From Catellatospora paridis (lineage in GTDB: Bacteria; Actinomycetota; Actinomycetes; Mycobacteriales; Micromonosporaceae), in NCBI RefSeq assembly GCF_009720365.1, contig NZ_ML769321.1, positions 194,718 to 258,717 on the forward strand: a DNA stretch of 64,000 nt, read 5' to 3'. The notes beneath the pieces are model-generated. The model worked only from the letters and a program-made list of their open reading frames with translations, was not told the DNA's origin and searched no databases. The position numbers and the translations under genes are program-made. Positions 32,123 through 43,386 of this stretch are shown here, one piece after another; the first letter of the stretch is position 1, and each line of letters starts with the position of its first letter.

Positions 32123-32923
32123 GTGGCACGGGAACATCTGCTGGCGGGAGAGTTCGGGGCGGCGGCGCGGCTGTCGCCGAAGGCGCTGCGCCTGTACGCC
32201 GAGCAGGGCCTGCTCCCGCCCGCGTGGGTGGACCCGGCGACCGGATACCGCTACTACAGCCCCGACCAGCTGCCCCGTGCCCGCCTGGTCGCCCGGCTGC
32301 GCCGATTGGGGCTGCCGCTGGCCCGGATCGCCGTGCTGGCCGACCTGACCCCGCAGGACAGGGCGCTGGAACTGCGCGGATGGCTGCACTCCCAGCGCAG
32401 CCTGCTCGACGACCGGGCGGCGGTCGTCGAGGCGGTGCAGGGGTCGTCCGCCGACACCGGGCTCGCCGCCGCCGTGGCGATGCGGGACGTGCCGGCGGTG
32501 AAGGTGCTGGGCCGCCGACACCGGATCGACTCGACCGCGCTGCCCGACTTCCTCCACACCGCCGAGCAGGACATCCGCGCTCACCTGCGGGCCTCCGGCC
32601 GGCCCGCGGACGGCCGTCGCTTCGTGTTCTTCGAGGACCTGATCACCCCTGACAGCTACGGGTACGTGGAGGCGGCGGTCGCCTGCGACGGCAGCGTCGA
32701 ACCCGTCGACGACCTGCACCTCCGCCTGGTGCCCGCACACACCGCGGTGTACCTGCCCGTGCCGCCCGGCCACGAGGACCTGCCCCTGGTCCTGCGCGTC
32801 TACGACGCCGTCGAGGCCTGGACCGACGCCCACCCCGGCGTCGTCTGCACCGGCCACCCCTACGAGATCTATCCCGGCACCGGCACGCGGTTCGACGTCG
32901 CGTATCCGGTCACCGTCCACTGA
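32123..32923 (+). CDS. MerR-family regulator with GyrI-like effector domain
   Basis: The 266-residue protein has a MerR winged helix (EFGAAARLSPKALRLYAEQGLLPPA, then DPATGYRYYSPDQLPRARLVARLR), a short linker helix and a C-terminal GyrI-like/effector-binding domain (about 115-266), as in BltR/BmrR-type drug-sensing regulators. There is no cysteine set for metal binding. It begins with GTG 34 bp after the BTAD regulator and ends 14 bp before the BtrH-like gene, so the last two at least form a unit. It may sense a hydrophobic ligand handled by the neighbouring protein (inference). Confidence 0.88.
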   Translation: MAREHLLAGEFGAAARLSPKALRLYAEQGLLPPAWVDPATGYRYYSPDQLPRARLVARLRRLGLPLARIAVLADLTPQDRALELRGWLHSQRSLLDDRAAVVEAVQGSSADTGLAAAVAMRDVPAVKVLGRRHRIDSTALPDFLHTAEQDIRAHLRASGRPADGRRFVFFEDLITPDSYGYVEAAVACDGSVEPVDDLHLRLVPAHTAVYLPVPPGHEDLPLVLRVYDAVEAWTDAHPGVVCTGHPYEIYPGTGTRFDVAYPVTVH

Positions 32924-32937
32924 CCGAGAGGTTTCCC

Positions 32938-33858
32938 GTGCGCCACCTTCCCTACGTGGGCAGCGGTCCCTACTGCTACGCCAACTCGTTCGCCATGCTG
33001 CTCGGCGAGCGGTCGCCGTCGACCGCGGTCATCGAGGTCACCACCGGCGGCCCGTTCGGCATGCAGCTCATCGGCGGCACGCTGGTGTTCTTCGACGCCT
33101 ACGGGTGGGACCCCGAGCAGGGGTTCGACCGGGCGCTGTCGGCGATCGGGTGGACATCGACGGTCAGCAAGGGCGGCGACGCCGACGCGGCGCTGGCCCG
33201 CCTCACGGCGGCGGTTCGGCAAGGGCCGGTGTGGGTCGGCCCGGTCGAGATGGGACACCTGCGCCACCAGCCCGAGATGACGGGCCCGATCGGGGCCGAT
33301 CACTTCGTGGTCGCGCTGGATGTCGACGACGAGCGGGTGCTCGTGCACGATCCGCACGGCTTCCCGTATGCCGAGGTGCCGGTCGGCGACTTCATGACGG
33401 CCTGGCGGGCCGAGACGATCAGCTATGGCGAGCCGTACACGATGCGCACCGACTTCGTGAAGGTCGCCGACGTCAGCGACGCCGACGCGATCCGGTCGAC
33501 CATCCCGGCCGCGATCGACTGGCTGTCCATGCGCGCCGACGTTCCGATGCCGCCCGGCAGCCTCGGCAACGGCGCGGCCGCCGAGCGGGTCGCCGAGCTG
33601 GTCGAGGCCGGGGCCGGGGACGGGCTGCGCGAGCACCTCATGTACTTCGCGATCCGGGTCGGCGCGCGCCGGCTCAGCGACACCGCCGACTGCCTGCGGA
33701 CGGCCGGATACGACAAGGCCGCCGTGATCGCCGCGGAGCAGGCCCGGCTCGTCGGCTCGCTGCAACACCCCGTGGTCACCAAGGACTTCCCGGTCGCGGC
33801 GGCCGCCCTGCGCCGCCTCGCCCCCACCTACGACCTGCTGCGCGCGGCTCTCGAATAA
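32938..33858 (+). CDS. BtrH N-domain/papain-like cysteine hydrolase-like protein
   Basis: The 306-residue protein has a cysteine-peptidase-like triad in the right order: C13 in GPYCYANSFAM, H122 in GADHFVVALDV and D138 in VHDPHGF. This resembles the butirosin biosynthesis protein H N-terminal domain and C39-like folds. BtrH transfers an acyl group from a carrier protein to an aminoglycoside, whereas C39 members cleave peptides; which applies here is unknown. The C-terminal hundred residues are helical. The GTG at 32938 follows GAGAGG. It is 14 bp behind a MerR/GyrI regulator, so it is probably the controlled partner (inference). Confidence 0.75.
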   Translation: MRHLPYVGSGPYCYANSFAMLLGERSPSTAVIEVTTGGPFGMQLIGGTLVFFDAYGWDPEQGFDRALSAIGWTSTVSKGGDADAALARLTAAVRQGPVWVGPVEMGHLRHQPEMTGPIGADHFVVALDVDDERVLVHDPHGFPYAEVPVGDFMTAWRAETISYGEPYTMRTDFVKVADVSDADAIRSTIPAAIDWLSMRADVPMPPGSLGNGAAAERVAELVEAGAGDGLREHLMYFAIRVGARRLSDTADCLRTAGYDKAAVIAAEQARLVGSLQHPVVTKDFPVAAAALRRLAPTYDLLRAALE

Positions 33859-33866
33859 CCCGGCCG

Positions 33867-33903
33867 CAGCGGGCGGACCCCGATGTCGGTGGTCGGCCCG
33901 CTG
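33867..33903. terminator. Bidirectional hairpin terminator
   Basis: CAGCGGGC (33867-33874) pairs with GCCCGCTG (33896-33903), and inside it GACC/GGTC and CCGA/TCGG extend the stem with one mismatch and one bulge. It lies between the convergent BtrH-like and aminotransferase-type genes. Confidence 0.65.
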
Positions 33904-33965
33904 TGCCCGCAGGCAGCATCGCCTCTTCCTGCTGTCCGGAATCGACGCACCACGATTCGGCGCGG

Positions 33966-36281
<2,316 letters not shown>

Positions 36282-36389
36282 GGCCGTCGCATGATCGTCC
36301 GACGTGCCCGGCATTCGTGCGTATCTTGAAGGTCCATTCCCGCAGGTGCCAGGCAAGTCGAGTGACCTTGGTGCGGTCGGCGACCGTGC

Positions 36390-38018
36390 TCAAGCCGGAG
36401 GCGGGGGAGTCGGGTCAGGTGTGCCCGGCTGGCGGTCGGGAATGCCGCGGGTGAGGAAGAGTGCGGCCAGCGCGATCAGCGCGAGCAGGCCCAGCGCCGC
36501 GCGCAGGCCGTCGAGCCGGGACTGCTCGTTCTGCGCCACGGCGGCGGCCGCGGTGGACGGGGCCACGCCGGCGTCGGCGAGCGCCGCGGCCAGCTGCTCG
36601 TTCGACAGGAACGGGATGCCTGCCGCCAGCTGCACCTGGGCCTGTGCGGACACGTCGGCGGGGATGGCCGGATTGGCCTGGACGCCGGTCAGGAACGACG
36701 TGGTCAGCCCGGAGATGAGCACCGCGCCGGCCAGCGCGGTGCCGATCGAGGCGCCCAGGTTGGTCACGGTGTTCTGCAGCCCGCCGACTTCGGCGCTGCG
36801 CTCGTCGGGCACCGCCGACACGGTGACGCTGCCCAGCTGGGATGCCAGTGCGCCGACGCCGAGCCCGGCCAGCAGCAGCGGCCCGGTGACGATCGCCGGA
36901 CCGGCGCCGACCTCCAGTGCGGCGGCGAGCGCGACGATGCCGGCGAACAGGGCCACGAAACCGACCTGCACCACGCGCCGGGGGGACGCGTTCGGGAGGA
37001 ACTTGGGCACGCCCACGGCCGCGAGCAGCAGCGTCACCGACAGGGGAAGGATGCGCAGCCCGGTCTCGATCGCCGACAGGCCCAGGGCCACCGACAGGTA
37101 GAGCGGGACGGTGAAGAACAGGCCCGCCTGGAGCAGGTACTGGAACAGGAACGAGTTGAGGCCGCCGCGGAGCAGCCGGTTGTCGAGCAGGGCCGGGTCC
37201 AGCAGCACCGGCTGTCCCCGGCGCAGGCGTGCGCGCTCGCGGGACAGGAACCAGCGCAGCACGAGGCCGCCGGCGATGACGAGCCAGAACACCGGGGACA
37301 GGCCGAGCCACGCCGGCCCGCCGGGCTTGGGGTTGACGAAGCCCCAGGTGCCGCCGCGCAGGATGCCGAAGACGATCAACACCAGGCCCAGGCCCGACAG
37401 GACGGTGCCGCCGATGTCCAGCTTGGTGGCGCGGTCGGGCGGCAGGTCCCGCATCCGGCGGGTCAGCAGCAGGATGCCCAGGACCACGATGACCTCGCCG
37501 GCGAAGACCCACCGCCAGGAGGCGTACGTGGTGAGCAGGCCGCCGATCAGCGGTCCGACCGCGACGGCGATCGCGCCGAACGCGGCGACCAGGCCGTACG
37601 CGCGGGGGCGTTGGACGCGGTCGAAGTTGGACGCGACCAGCGCCACGATGGCGGGCAGGATGAGCGCGGCGCCCACGCCTTCGAGCACCGACCAGCCGAT
37701 GAACAGCACGGTGAGGTTCGGAGCCAGGGCGGTGGTCAGGGATCCCACTCCGTAGATCACGCAACCGATCGCGAAGGCGCGCTTGAAGCTGATGATCTGG
37801 CCGATCTTCCCGCCGGTGATCATCAGCGCGGCCATGACGAGGGTGTACATCGTGATCGCGGTCTGGATGCCGGTGACGGTGGTGCCCACGTCCTCGGCGA
37901 CCGTCGCGATCGACACGTTCATGACGGAGCTGTCGAGCGTCATCAGGAACTGGCCGCACGCCAGGGTGAACAGTACGGTTCCGGTCGCGACCTGGCGATC
38001 GGGCGATGTCGGGGCCAT
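36390..38018 (-). CDS. MFS drug exporter of the DHA2 (14-helix) type
   Basis: The 542-residue protein has about 14 hydrophobic helices and the DHA2 opening FTLACGQFLMTLDSSVMNVSIATVAEDVG, with motif A (GGKIGQIISFKRAF) and motif C (GLVAAFGAIAVAVGPLIGGLL). Members export drugs or cationic compounds using the proton gradient. A loop between helices 13 and 14 is unusually long (NPAIPADVSAQAQVQLAAG and onward), as is common in actinobacterial members. The ATG at 38018 has GGAGGAG at good spacing. No regulator gene is adjacent, yet repeated TGTTCATCC motifs sit upstream. Confidence 0.9.
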   Translation of the reverse strand: MAPTSPDRQVATGTVLFTLACGQFLMTLDSSVMNVSIATVAEDVGTTVTGIQTAITMYTLVMAALMITGGKIGQIISFKRAFAIGCVIYGVGSLTTALAPNLTVLFIGWSVLEGVGAALILPAIVALVASNFDRVQRPRAYGLVAAFGAIAVAVGPLIGGLLTTYASWRWVFAGEVIVVLGILLLTRRMRDLPPDRATKLDIGGTVLSGLGLVLIVFGILRGGTWGFVNPKPGGPAWLGLSPVFWLVIAGGLVLRWFLSRERARLRRGQPVLLDPALLDNRLLRGGLNSFLFQYLLQAGLFFTVPLYLSVALGLSAIETGLRILPLSVTLLLAAVGVPKFLPNASPRRVVQVGFVALFAGIVALAAALEVGAGPAIVTGPLLLAGLGVGALASQLGSVTVSAVPDERSAEVGGLQNTVTNLGASIGTALAGAVLISGLTTSFLTGVQANPAIPADVSAQAQVQLAAGIPFLSNEQLAAALADAGVAPSTAAAAVAQNEQSRLDGLRAALGLLALIALAALFLTRGIPDRQPGTPDPTPPPPA

Positions 38019-38068
38019 GACCCGCTCCTCCGCGCTCGGTCCTGGCCTCGGCCAGCCCGCGCCTATTT

Positions 38069-38117
38069 GATGATTGTTCATCCTATATGCCCACTGTTGA
38101 GCCTGGAGTGTTCATCC
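38069..38117 (-). promoter_or_regulatory. Repeated operator-like motifs upstream of the exporter gene
   Basis: GATGA-TTGT-TCATC (38069-38082) is a palindrome 51 bp upstream of the exporter start. TGTTCATCC occurs at 38075-38083 and again at 38109-38117, 34 bp apart. On the minus strand TATAGGAT-like sequence lies between them. This suggests control by a repressor encoded elsewhere. Confidence 0.4.
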
Positions 38118-38209
38118 CGTGGCTCAGGCGCGGTCGACGCCTTCCGAAACCCATCAGGATGTATGCCTCCCAGGACCTCGGCCGTAATCCAACCGTGACC
38201 TGACGTCCA

Positions 38210-38305
38210 TTGACCTTGGCCCGCAATCGTCGAATTATGTGAGCGTTCACAAGCCCGTAATCTGCGAAAGTCGCGGGTTACCGAAAAAGATTGTGAGCGC
38301 TCACA
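38210..38305 (+). promoter_or_regulatory. Sugar-importer promoter with two LacI-type operators
   Basis: TTGACC (38210-38215) and AATTAT (38233-38238) are separated by 17 bp and form a plausible promoter. Operator 1, TGTGAGCGTTCACA (38238-38251), covers its start point; operator 2, TGTGAGCGCTCACA (38292-38305), is a perfect 14-bp palindrome 54 bp further on. Both match the GAGCGCTC core of LacI/GalR-family sites in actinobacteria. Confidence 0.75.
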
Positions 38306-38360
38306 GCCTGCCGCCTGACCTGGCGGCCGGCGGGCCGTTCCCGTCGGGAGAAGGAGCGAC

Positions 38361-39485
38361 ATGAAGATCGCAAGACTGGCCGCCGCCGCGCTGGGCCTGA
38401 TCGTGGCCACCAGCCTCGCCGCCTGCGGTTCGAGCACCAAGACCACTGACCAGGAGCAGGCCGGTGGCACCGAGGGCGCGCTGGTCGGCGTGACGATGCC
38501 GACCAAGTCCTCCGAGCGGTGGATCCATGACGGCGACAACGTCAAGTCCCAGCTCGAGGCACTGGGCTACAAGGTCGACCTGCAGTACGCCGAGAACGAC
38601 ATCCCGACCCAGGTCAACCAGATCGAGAACCAGATCACCAGGGGCGCGAAGCTGCTGATCATCGCCTCGATCGACGGCACGGCGATCACCACCCAGCTGC
38701 AGCAGGCGGCCGACAAGAAGATCCCGGTCATCGCCTACGACCGCCTGATCCGCAACTCGCCCAACGTGGACTACTACGCCACGTTCGACAACTACAAGGT
38801 CGGCGTGCAGCAGGCGACCTCGCTGCTGGTGGGCCTGGGGCTGAAGAAGGCGGACGGCTCCGAGGGCACCGCCAAGGGCCCGTTCAACATCGAGCTGTTC
38901 GCCGGCTCGCCCGACGACAACAACGCGACCTTCTTCTTCAACGGCGCCATGGACACCCTCAAGCCGTACCTGGACAAGGGCACGCTGGTCGTCAAGAGCA
39001 AGGAGACCGAGTTCAAGACCGTCGCGATCCTGCGCTGGGACCCGGCGACCGCGCAGAAGCGCATGGAAGACCTGCTGACCAAGACCTACGCCAAGGGCGA
39101 CAAGGTGCAGGGCGTGCTGTCGCCGTACGACGGCCTGTCCATCGGCATCCTCTCCGCGCTCAAGAGCAGCGGCTACGGCACCGCCAACCAGCCCTACCCG
39201 GTCGTGACCGGGCAGGACGCCGAGGTCGCCTCCGTCAAGTCGATCATCGCGGGTGAGCAGTACGCCACGATCTACAAGGACACCCGGGAGCTGGCGAAGG
39301 TCACCGTGAAGATGGCCGACGCCGTGCTCAAGGGCGGCAAGCCGGAAGTCAACAACACCAAGGACTACGACAACGGCAACAAGGTCGTCCCGTCCTTCCT
39401 GCTCGAGCCGATCGTCGTCTACAAGGACAACTACAAGGCGACGCTGATCGACACCGGCTACTACACCGCGGACCAGCTCAAGTAG
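38361..39485 (+). CDS. chvE: Monosaccharide-binding lipoprotein (ChvE-like)
   Basis: The 374-residue protein has a lipoprotein signal with lipobox SLAAC (Cys22) and a type 1 periplasmic binding fold: [20 protein letters not shown], then [42 protein letters not shown] and [16 protein letters not shown]. This is the multiple-monosaccharide binding protein pattern (ChvE), which handles xylose, glucose, galactose and others. A strong GGAGAAGGAG site precedes the ATG. It is the first gene of a three-gene importer, behind two LacI-type operators, and is separated from the ATPase gene by a 15-bp hairpin that would favour higher expression of the binding protein. Confidence 0.9.
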   Translation: MKIARLAAAALGLIVATSLAACGSSTKTTDQEQAGGTEGALVGVTMPTKSSERWIHDGDNVKSQLEALGYKVDLQYAENDIPTQVNQIENQITRGAKLLIIASIDGTAITTQLQQAADKKIPVIAYDRLIRNSPNVDYYATFDNYKVGVQQATSLLVGLGLKKADGSEGTAKGPFNIELFAGSPDDNNATFFFNGAMDTLKPYLDKGTLVVKSKETEFKTVAILRWDPATAQKRMEDLLTKTYAKGDKVQGVLSPYDGLSIGILSALKSSGYGTANQPYPVVTGQDAEVASVKSIIAGEQYATIYKDTRELAKVTVKMADAVLKGGKPEVNNTKDYDNGNKVVPSFLLEPIVVYKDNYKATLIDTGYYTADQLK

Positions 39486-39493
39486 CTGCCGCG

Positions 39494-39528
39494 CGCCCGT
39501 CCGGCCGGTCAACCCGGCCGGACGGGCG
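39494..39528 (+). terminator. Intercistronic hairpin between chvE and mmsA
   Basis: A perfect 15-bp stem (39494-39508 with 39514-39528) closes a TCAAC loop nine bases after the chvE stop. Such stems commonly protect the upstream mRNA or cause partial termination, so that the binding protein is made in excess over the ATPase and permease. Confidence 0.75.
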
Positions 39529-39554
39529 TCCCGCCCCACCGGAGGAGGCCGACC

Positions 39555-41084
39555 TTGACCGACGTGATCCTGCAGATGCGTCACATCACCAAGACGTTCC
39601 CGGGGGTCACCGCCCTCGACGACGTGAACCTCACGGTCCGCCGCGGGGAGATCCACGCGATCTGCGGCGAGAACGGCGCCGGCAAGTCCACCCTGATGAA
39701 GGTCCTGTCGGGGGTCCACCCACACGGCGACTACACCGGTGAGATCACCCTCGACGGCCAGCCGTGCCGGTTCGGCGGCATCCGCGACAGCGAACGCCTC
39801 GGCGTCGTGATCATCCACCAGGAGCTGGCACTGTGCCCGAACCTGTCGATCGCGGAGAACATCTTCCTCGGCAACGAGCGCGCCCCGCGCGGCGTCGTGA
39901 ACTGGAACCGCACCAATGCGGAAGCCGCCGAACTGATGCAGCGCGTGGGGTTGCACGAGAACCCGACCACGCCCGCGATGGATCTCGGCGTCGGCAAGCA
40001 GCAGCTGGTCGAGATCGCCAAGGCGCTGTCCAAGCGGGTGCGCCTGCTGATCCTCGACGAGCCGACCGCGGCGCTGAACGACGACGACTCCGCGCACCTG
40101 CTCGACCTGCTGCGCGGCCTGCGCGACCAGGGCATCACCTGCGTGATCATCTCGCACAAGCTCAACGAGATCCAGGCGATCGCCGACTCCACGACGATCC
40201 TGCGCGACGGCCGGACCATCGAGACGCTCGACATGACCGCCGACGTCACCGAGGACCGCATCATCGCCGGCATGGTCGGCCGCGACCTGGAGCACCGCTT
40301 CCCCGAACACGAGCCCCGCATCGGCGAGGAGGTGCTGCGCATCGAGGACTGGACCGTGCACAGCCCCACCCAGCACGGCCGGGTCGTGGTCTCCGGCGCG
40401 AACCTCAGCCTGCGCCGCGGCGAGATCGTCGGCCTGGCCGGGCTGATGGGCGCCGGCCGCACCGAGCTCGCCATGAGCGTCTTCGGCCGCAGCTACGGCA
40501 TCGGCATCTCCGGCCGGATCTTCAAGGACGGCCGCGAGATCCGGCTGAAGACCGTGGGCGATGCGATCCGCCACGGCATCGCGTACGCCACGGAGGACCG
40601 CAAACGCTACGGCCTCAACCTGATCGAGGACATCAAACGCAACGTGTCGGCGGCGGGGCTGAACAAGCTCGCCACCCGGGGCTGGATCCACGACAACGAG
40701 GAGTACCGCGTCGCCGACGGCTTCCGGGCCGGCATGAACATCAAGGCCCCGAACGTCTCGGCGGTCACCGGCAAGCTCAGCGGCGGCAACCAGCAGAAGG
40801 TCGTGCTGTCGAAGTGGCTGTTCACCGACGCCGACGTGCTCATCCTCGACGAACCCACCCGCGGCATCGACGTGGGTGCCAAGTACGAGATCTACTCGAT
40901 CATCAACCACATGGCCGACCAGGGCAAAGCCGTGCTGGTCATCTCCTCCGAACTGCCTGAGCTGCTGGGTGTCTGCGACCGCATCTACGCGATGTCCGCC
41001 GGCCGGATCACCGGCCAGGTCACCCGCGAGCAGGCCACCCCGGAGCGGCTCATGCAGTTCATGACCAAGGTGAAGGAGCAGTAA
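39555..41084 (+). CDS. mmsA: Multiple-sugar ABC importer ATPase (MmsA/GguA-like)
   Basis: The 509-residue protein is a fused double ATPase of the ribose/xylose type. The first half has Walker [10 protein letters not shown], the signature in [18 protein letters not shown] and Walker B LLILDEPT; the second half has a degenerate Walker A ([12 protein letters not shown]) with [16 protein letters not shown] and [15 protein letters not shown]. The TTG at 39555 is supported by GGAGGAGGCC upstream and by alignment of the first residues with the family. It energises uptake of the sugar bound by the ChvE-like protein. Confidence 0.93.
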   Translation: MTDVILQMRHITKTFPGVTALDDVNLTVRRGEIHAICGENGAGKSTLMKVLSGVHPHGDYTGEITLDGQPCRFGGIRDSERLGVVIIHQELALCPNLSIAENIFLGNERAPRGVVNWNRTNAEAAELMQRVGLHENPTTPAMDLGVGKQQLVEIAKALSKRVRLLILDEPTAALNDDDSAHLLDLLRGLRDQGITCVIISHKLNEIQAIADSTTILRDGRTIETLDMTADVTEDRIIAGMVGRDLEHRFPEHEPRIGEEVLRIEDWTVHSPTQHGRVVVSGANLSLRRGEIVGLAGLMGAGRTELAMSVFGRSYGIGISGRIFKDGREIRLKTVGDAIRHGIAYATEDRKRYGLNLIEDIKRNVSAAGLNKLATRGWIHDNEEYRVADGFRAGMNIKAPNVSAVTGKLSGGNQQKVVLSKWLFTDADVLILDEPTRGIDVGAKYEIYSIINHMADQGKAVLVISSELPELLGVCDRIYAMSAGRITGQVTREQATPERLMQFMTKVKEQ

Positions 41085-41089
41085 CCACC

Positions 41090-42364
41090 ATGACCAGTGT
41101 CGGCCCGACGACCGGCCCGAGCACCGCGGTGCCGGAGACGACCGCGAGCGAACCTGCGGTGCTCAAGGCACCGGACCGGTTCGGCGGTCGGCTCTTCTCG
41201 GCGAACCTGCGCCAGAACGGCATCTACATCGCGTTCGCGCTCATCATCGCGCTGTTCTCGATCCTCACCGACGGAGACCTGCTCGCGCCGCAGAACATCT
41301 CCAACCTCGTGGTGCAGAACTCCTACATCCTGATCCTCGCCATCGGCATGATCCTGATCATCATCGCCGGGCACATCGACCTGTCCGCCGGGTCGGTCGT
41401 CGCCGTCACCGGCGCCATCTCCGCCGTACTCATGGTCAACAACGATGTGCCCTGGCCGCTGGCGATCCTGATCACGCTGATCTGCGGCGGCCTGATCGGC
41501 GCCTGGCAGGGCTACTGGGTCGCGTACTTCGGCATCCCCGCGTTCATCGTGACCCTGGCCGGCATGCTCGTGTTCCGGGCGCTGACCCTCGCCGTGCTCG
41601 GCAACCAGGGCATCGGCCCGTTCCCCGACGAGGTCCGCACCATCGCCAACGGCTTCATGCCGACCTACCTGGGCAACATCGGCCTCGGGCCGCTCGACGG
41701 GGCCGACCTGCTCACCCTGCTGCTCGGTGTCGCGTTCGTCGCCGGCATCGTGATCACGCAGTGGCGCGCCCGTGCCGGGCGCGTGCGCTACGGCCAGAGC
41801 GTCGAACCGACCGCGCTGTTCGTCACCAAGCTCGCCATCGCCGCCGTCGTCGTGATGACCGTCATCGTCCAGCTGGCCCGGTTCAAGAACCTGCCGTGGG
41901 TGCTGGTGCTGCTGGCCGCGCTGGTCCTGGCGTACTCCCTGCTCACCGACCGGGTCGTGTTCGGCCGCCACATCTACGCCATCGGCGGCAACTTCAACGC
42001 GGCCACCCTGTCCGGCATCAAGGTCAAGTCGGTCACGTTCTGGCTGTTCGTCAACATGGGCGTGCTCGCGTCGATCGCGGGCATCGTCTTCGCCGGGCGG
42101 CTCAACCAGGCCGGGCCGACCGCCGGCAACGGCTTCGAACTCGACGCCATCGCCGCCGCGTTCATCGGCGGGGCCGCCGTGCAGGGCGGCGTCGGCCGTG
42201 TCGTCGGCGCGATCACCGGCGGGCTCATCATGGGCGTCATCAACAACGGCATGTCCCTGATCGGCGCGCCGAGCGAGCAGGTGATGCTCTTCAAGGGCCT
42301 GGTGCTGCTGGCCGCCGTCGCGTTCGACGTCTTCGCCAAACGCCGCGCCGGAACCGCGCGCTGA
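41090..42364 (+). CDS. mmsB: Multiple-sugar ABC importer permease (MmsB/GguB-like)
   Basis: The 424-residue permease has an Ala/Thr/Pro-rich cytoplasmic start of about 40 residues and then roughly ten helices, with the family segments MILIIIAGHIDLSAGSVVAVTG, YFGIPAFIVTLAGMLVFR and the C-terminal AAFIGGAAVQGGVGRVVGAITGG. It starts five bases after the ATPase stop. It is somewhat longer than ribose-type RbsC permeases, as is usual for the multiple-monosaccharide class. A terminator hairpin follows 11 bases after its stop. Confidence 0.93.
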   Translation: MTSVGPTTGPSTAVPETTASEPAVLKAPDRFGGRLFSANLRQNGIYIAFALIIALFSILTDGDLLAPQNISNLVVQNSYILILAIGMILIIIAGHIDLSAGSVVAVTGAISAVLMVNNDVPWPLAILITLICGGLIGAWQGYWVAYFGIPAFIVTLAGMLVFRALTLAVLGNQGIGPFPDEVRTIANGFMPTYLGNIGLGPLDGADLLTLLLGVAFVAGIVITQWRARAGRVRYGQSVEPTALFVTKLAIAAVVVMTVIVQLARFKNLPWVLVLLAALVLAYSLLTDRVVFGRHIYAIGGNFNAATLSGIKVKSVTFWLFVNMGVLASIAGIVFAGRLNQAGPTAGNGFELDAIAAAFIGGAAVQGGVGRVVGAITGGLIMGVINNGMSLIGAPSEQVMLFKGLVLLAAVAFDVFAKRRAGTAR

Positions 42365-42375
42365 AATCGGGGGAC

Positions 42376-42403
42376 GGGGCTGCCGCCGCACGGCGGCGGC
42401 CCC
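42376..42403 (+). terminator. Hairpin terminator of the sugar-importer operon
   Basis: GGGGC-T-GCCGCC (42376-42387) pairs with GGCGGC-G-GCCCC (42392-42403) with one mismatch around a four-base loop, directly beyond the mmsB stop and before the convergent esterase gene. Confidence 0.75.
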
Positions 42404-42431
42404 GGCCGCGAGCTGGCGTGACCCCGGCGGG

Positions 42432-43178
42432 TCAGCTGCTCAGGCGCTGGATGAAGGCCACGCTGCCGTCGAAGATGCGCGGCGCGTCGTGGTCCAGCGT
42501 CGCCACGTGGTAGCTGTCCTGCAGGACGACCTCCTGCACATCCGCCGACGTGATGCCCTTCAGCACGATCTCGCTGTTGACGGGCTCCACGACGTGGTCG
42601 TTGGCGGAGTGGTACAGCAGCACCGGCTGGGCGACCTTGGGCAGATCGGCGCGGACCACCGCCTGGAAGCGGCGCAGCGACGCCGCGGCCCGCACCGGCG
42701 TACGAGGGTAGGCGCCCTCGTCGATGCCGGGCTTGGCGATGTCGTTGCCGATCGCCGGCACCGACGGCACGACCAGGCCCAGCACGGGCAGCAGCTTCGC
42801 GTCCCAGCGCAGCATCGTGACGGCGGGGTTGACCAGCACGACGCCGGCCAGGTCGGGGTGCTGCTGGGCGAGCCGCAGCGCGAGGGTGCCGCCCATCGAC
42901 AGGCCGACGGCGTACACCGACGTGCAGTGCCGGCGCAGATCGGTGACCGCGCGCTCGACCTCGGTGTACCAGTCCTGCCAAGTGGTGCGGTTGGCGTCGC
43001 GCCAGCTGGTGCCGTGGCCGGGCAGCAGCGGCAGGCGGACCGACCAGCCCTGCTCGGCGAGGTGGCGGGCCCAGGGCCGCATGCTGTGCGGCGAGCCGGT
43101 GAAGCCGTGGCAGACCACGACCCCGATGCCGCTGTCGCCGTCGTGGTGCAGGGGAGCGTGGTCGATGGCGTTGTCCAT
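42432..43178 (-). CDS. Carboxylesterase/monoacylglycerol lipase-like alpha/beta hydrolase
   Basis: The 248-residue protein has the alpha/beta-hydrolase nucleophile motif GLSMGG with S94, the oxyanion stretch CHGFTGSPHSM near residue 23, an acid residue in SANDHVVEP and the histidine in DSYHVATLDHD. It resembles Est30-type carboxylesterases and bacterial monoacylglycerol lipases, which cleave short to medium acyl esters in the cytoplasm. GGGAG precedes the ATG at 43178. It stands alone, converging on the sugar importer. Confidence 0.9.
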   Translation of the reverse strand: MDNAIDHAPLHHDGDSGIGVVVCHGFTGSPHSMRPWARHLAEQGWSVRLPLLPGHGTSWRDANRTTWQDWYTEVERAVTDLRRHCTSVYAVGLSMGGTLALRLAQQHPDLAGVVLVNPAVTMLRWDAKLLPVLGLVVPSVPAIGNDIAKPGIDEGAYPRTPVRAAASLRRFQAVVRADLPKVAQPVLLYHSANDHVVEPVNSEIVLKGITSADVQEVVLQDSYHVATLDHDAPRIFDGSVAFIQRLSS

Positions 43179-43324
43179 GGTTGCTCCCAGCCGCGGGGTG
43201 AACGGGGTGTGTGACGGGTGCCGCCATACTGCCATGTCCCGGCGCGCGGGGGCAGGGTGCGAGCGAGTGAGTCCGGAGCGGTGGGCCAGCGCGCTGCCGG
43301 GCCTGTAACAATTGTGCAAATTGG

Positions 43325-43357
43325 TTTGTGATGCAAAGCTATTGCTGATGCAGTAGC
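43325..43357 (+). promoter_or_regulatory. Operator-like palindromes of winged-helix module 2
   Basis: GCTATTGC (43338-43345) and GCAGTAGC (43350-43357) are inverted repeats matching at 7 of 8 positions around TGAT. TTTG-TGATG-CAAA (43325-43337) is a second small palindrome directly before it. Both lie 30-60 bp upstream of the membrane protein start. Confidence 0.5.
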
Positions 43358-43386
43358 CGTGCTTGCTTACCCCTTGGAGGCACCCA

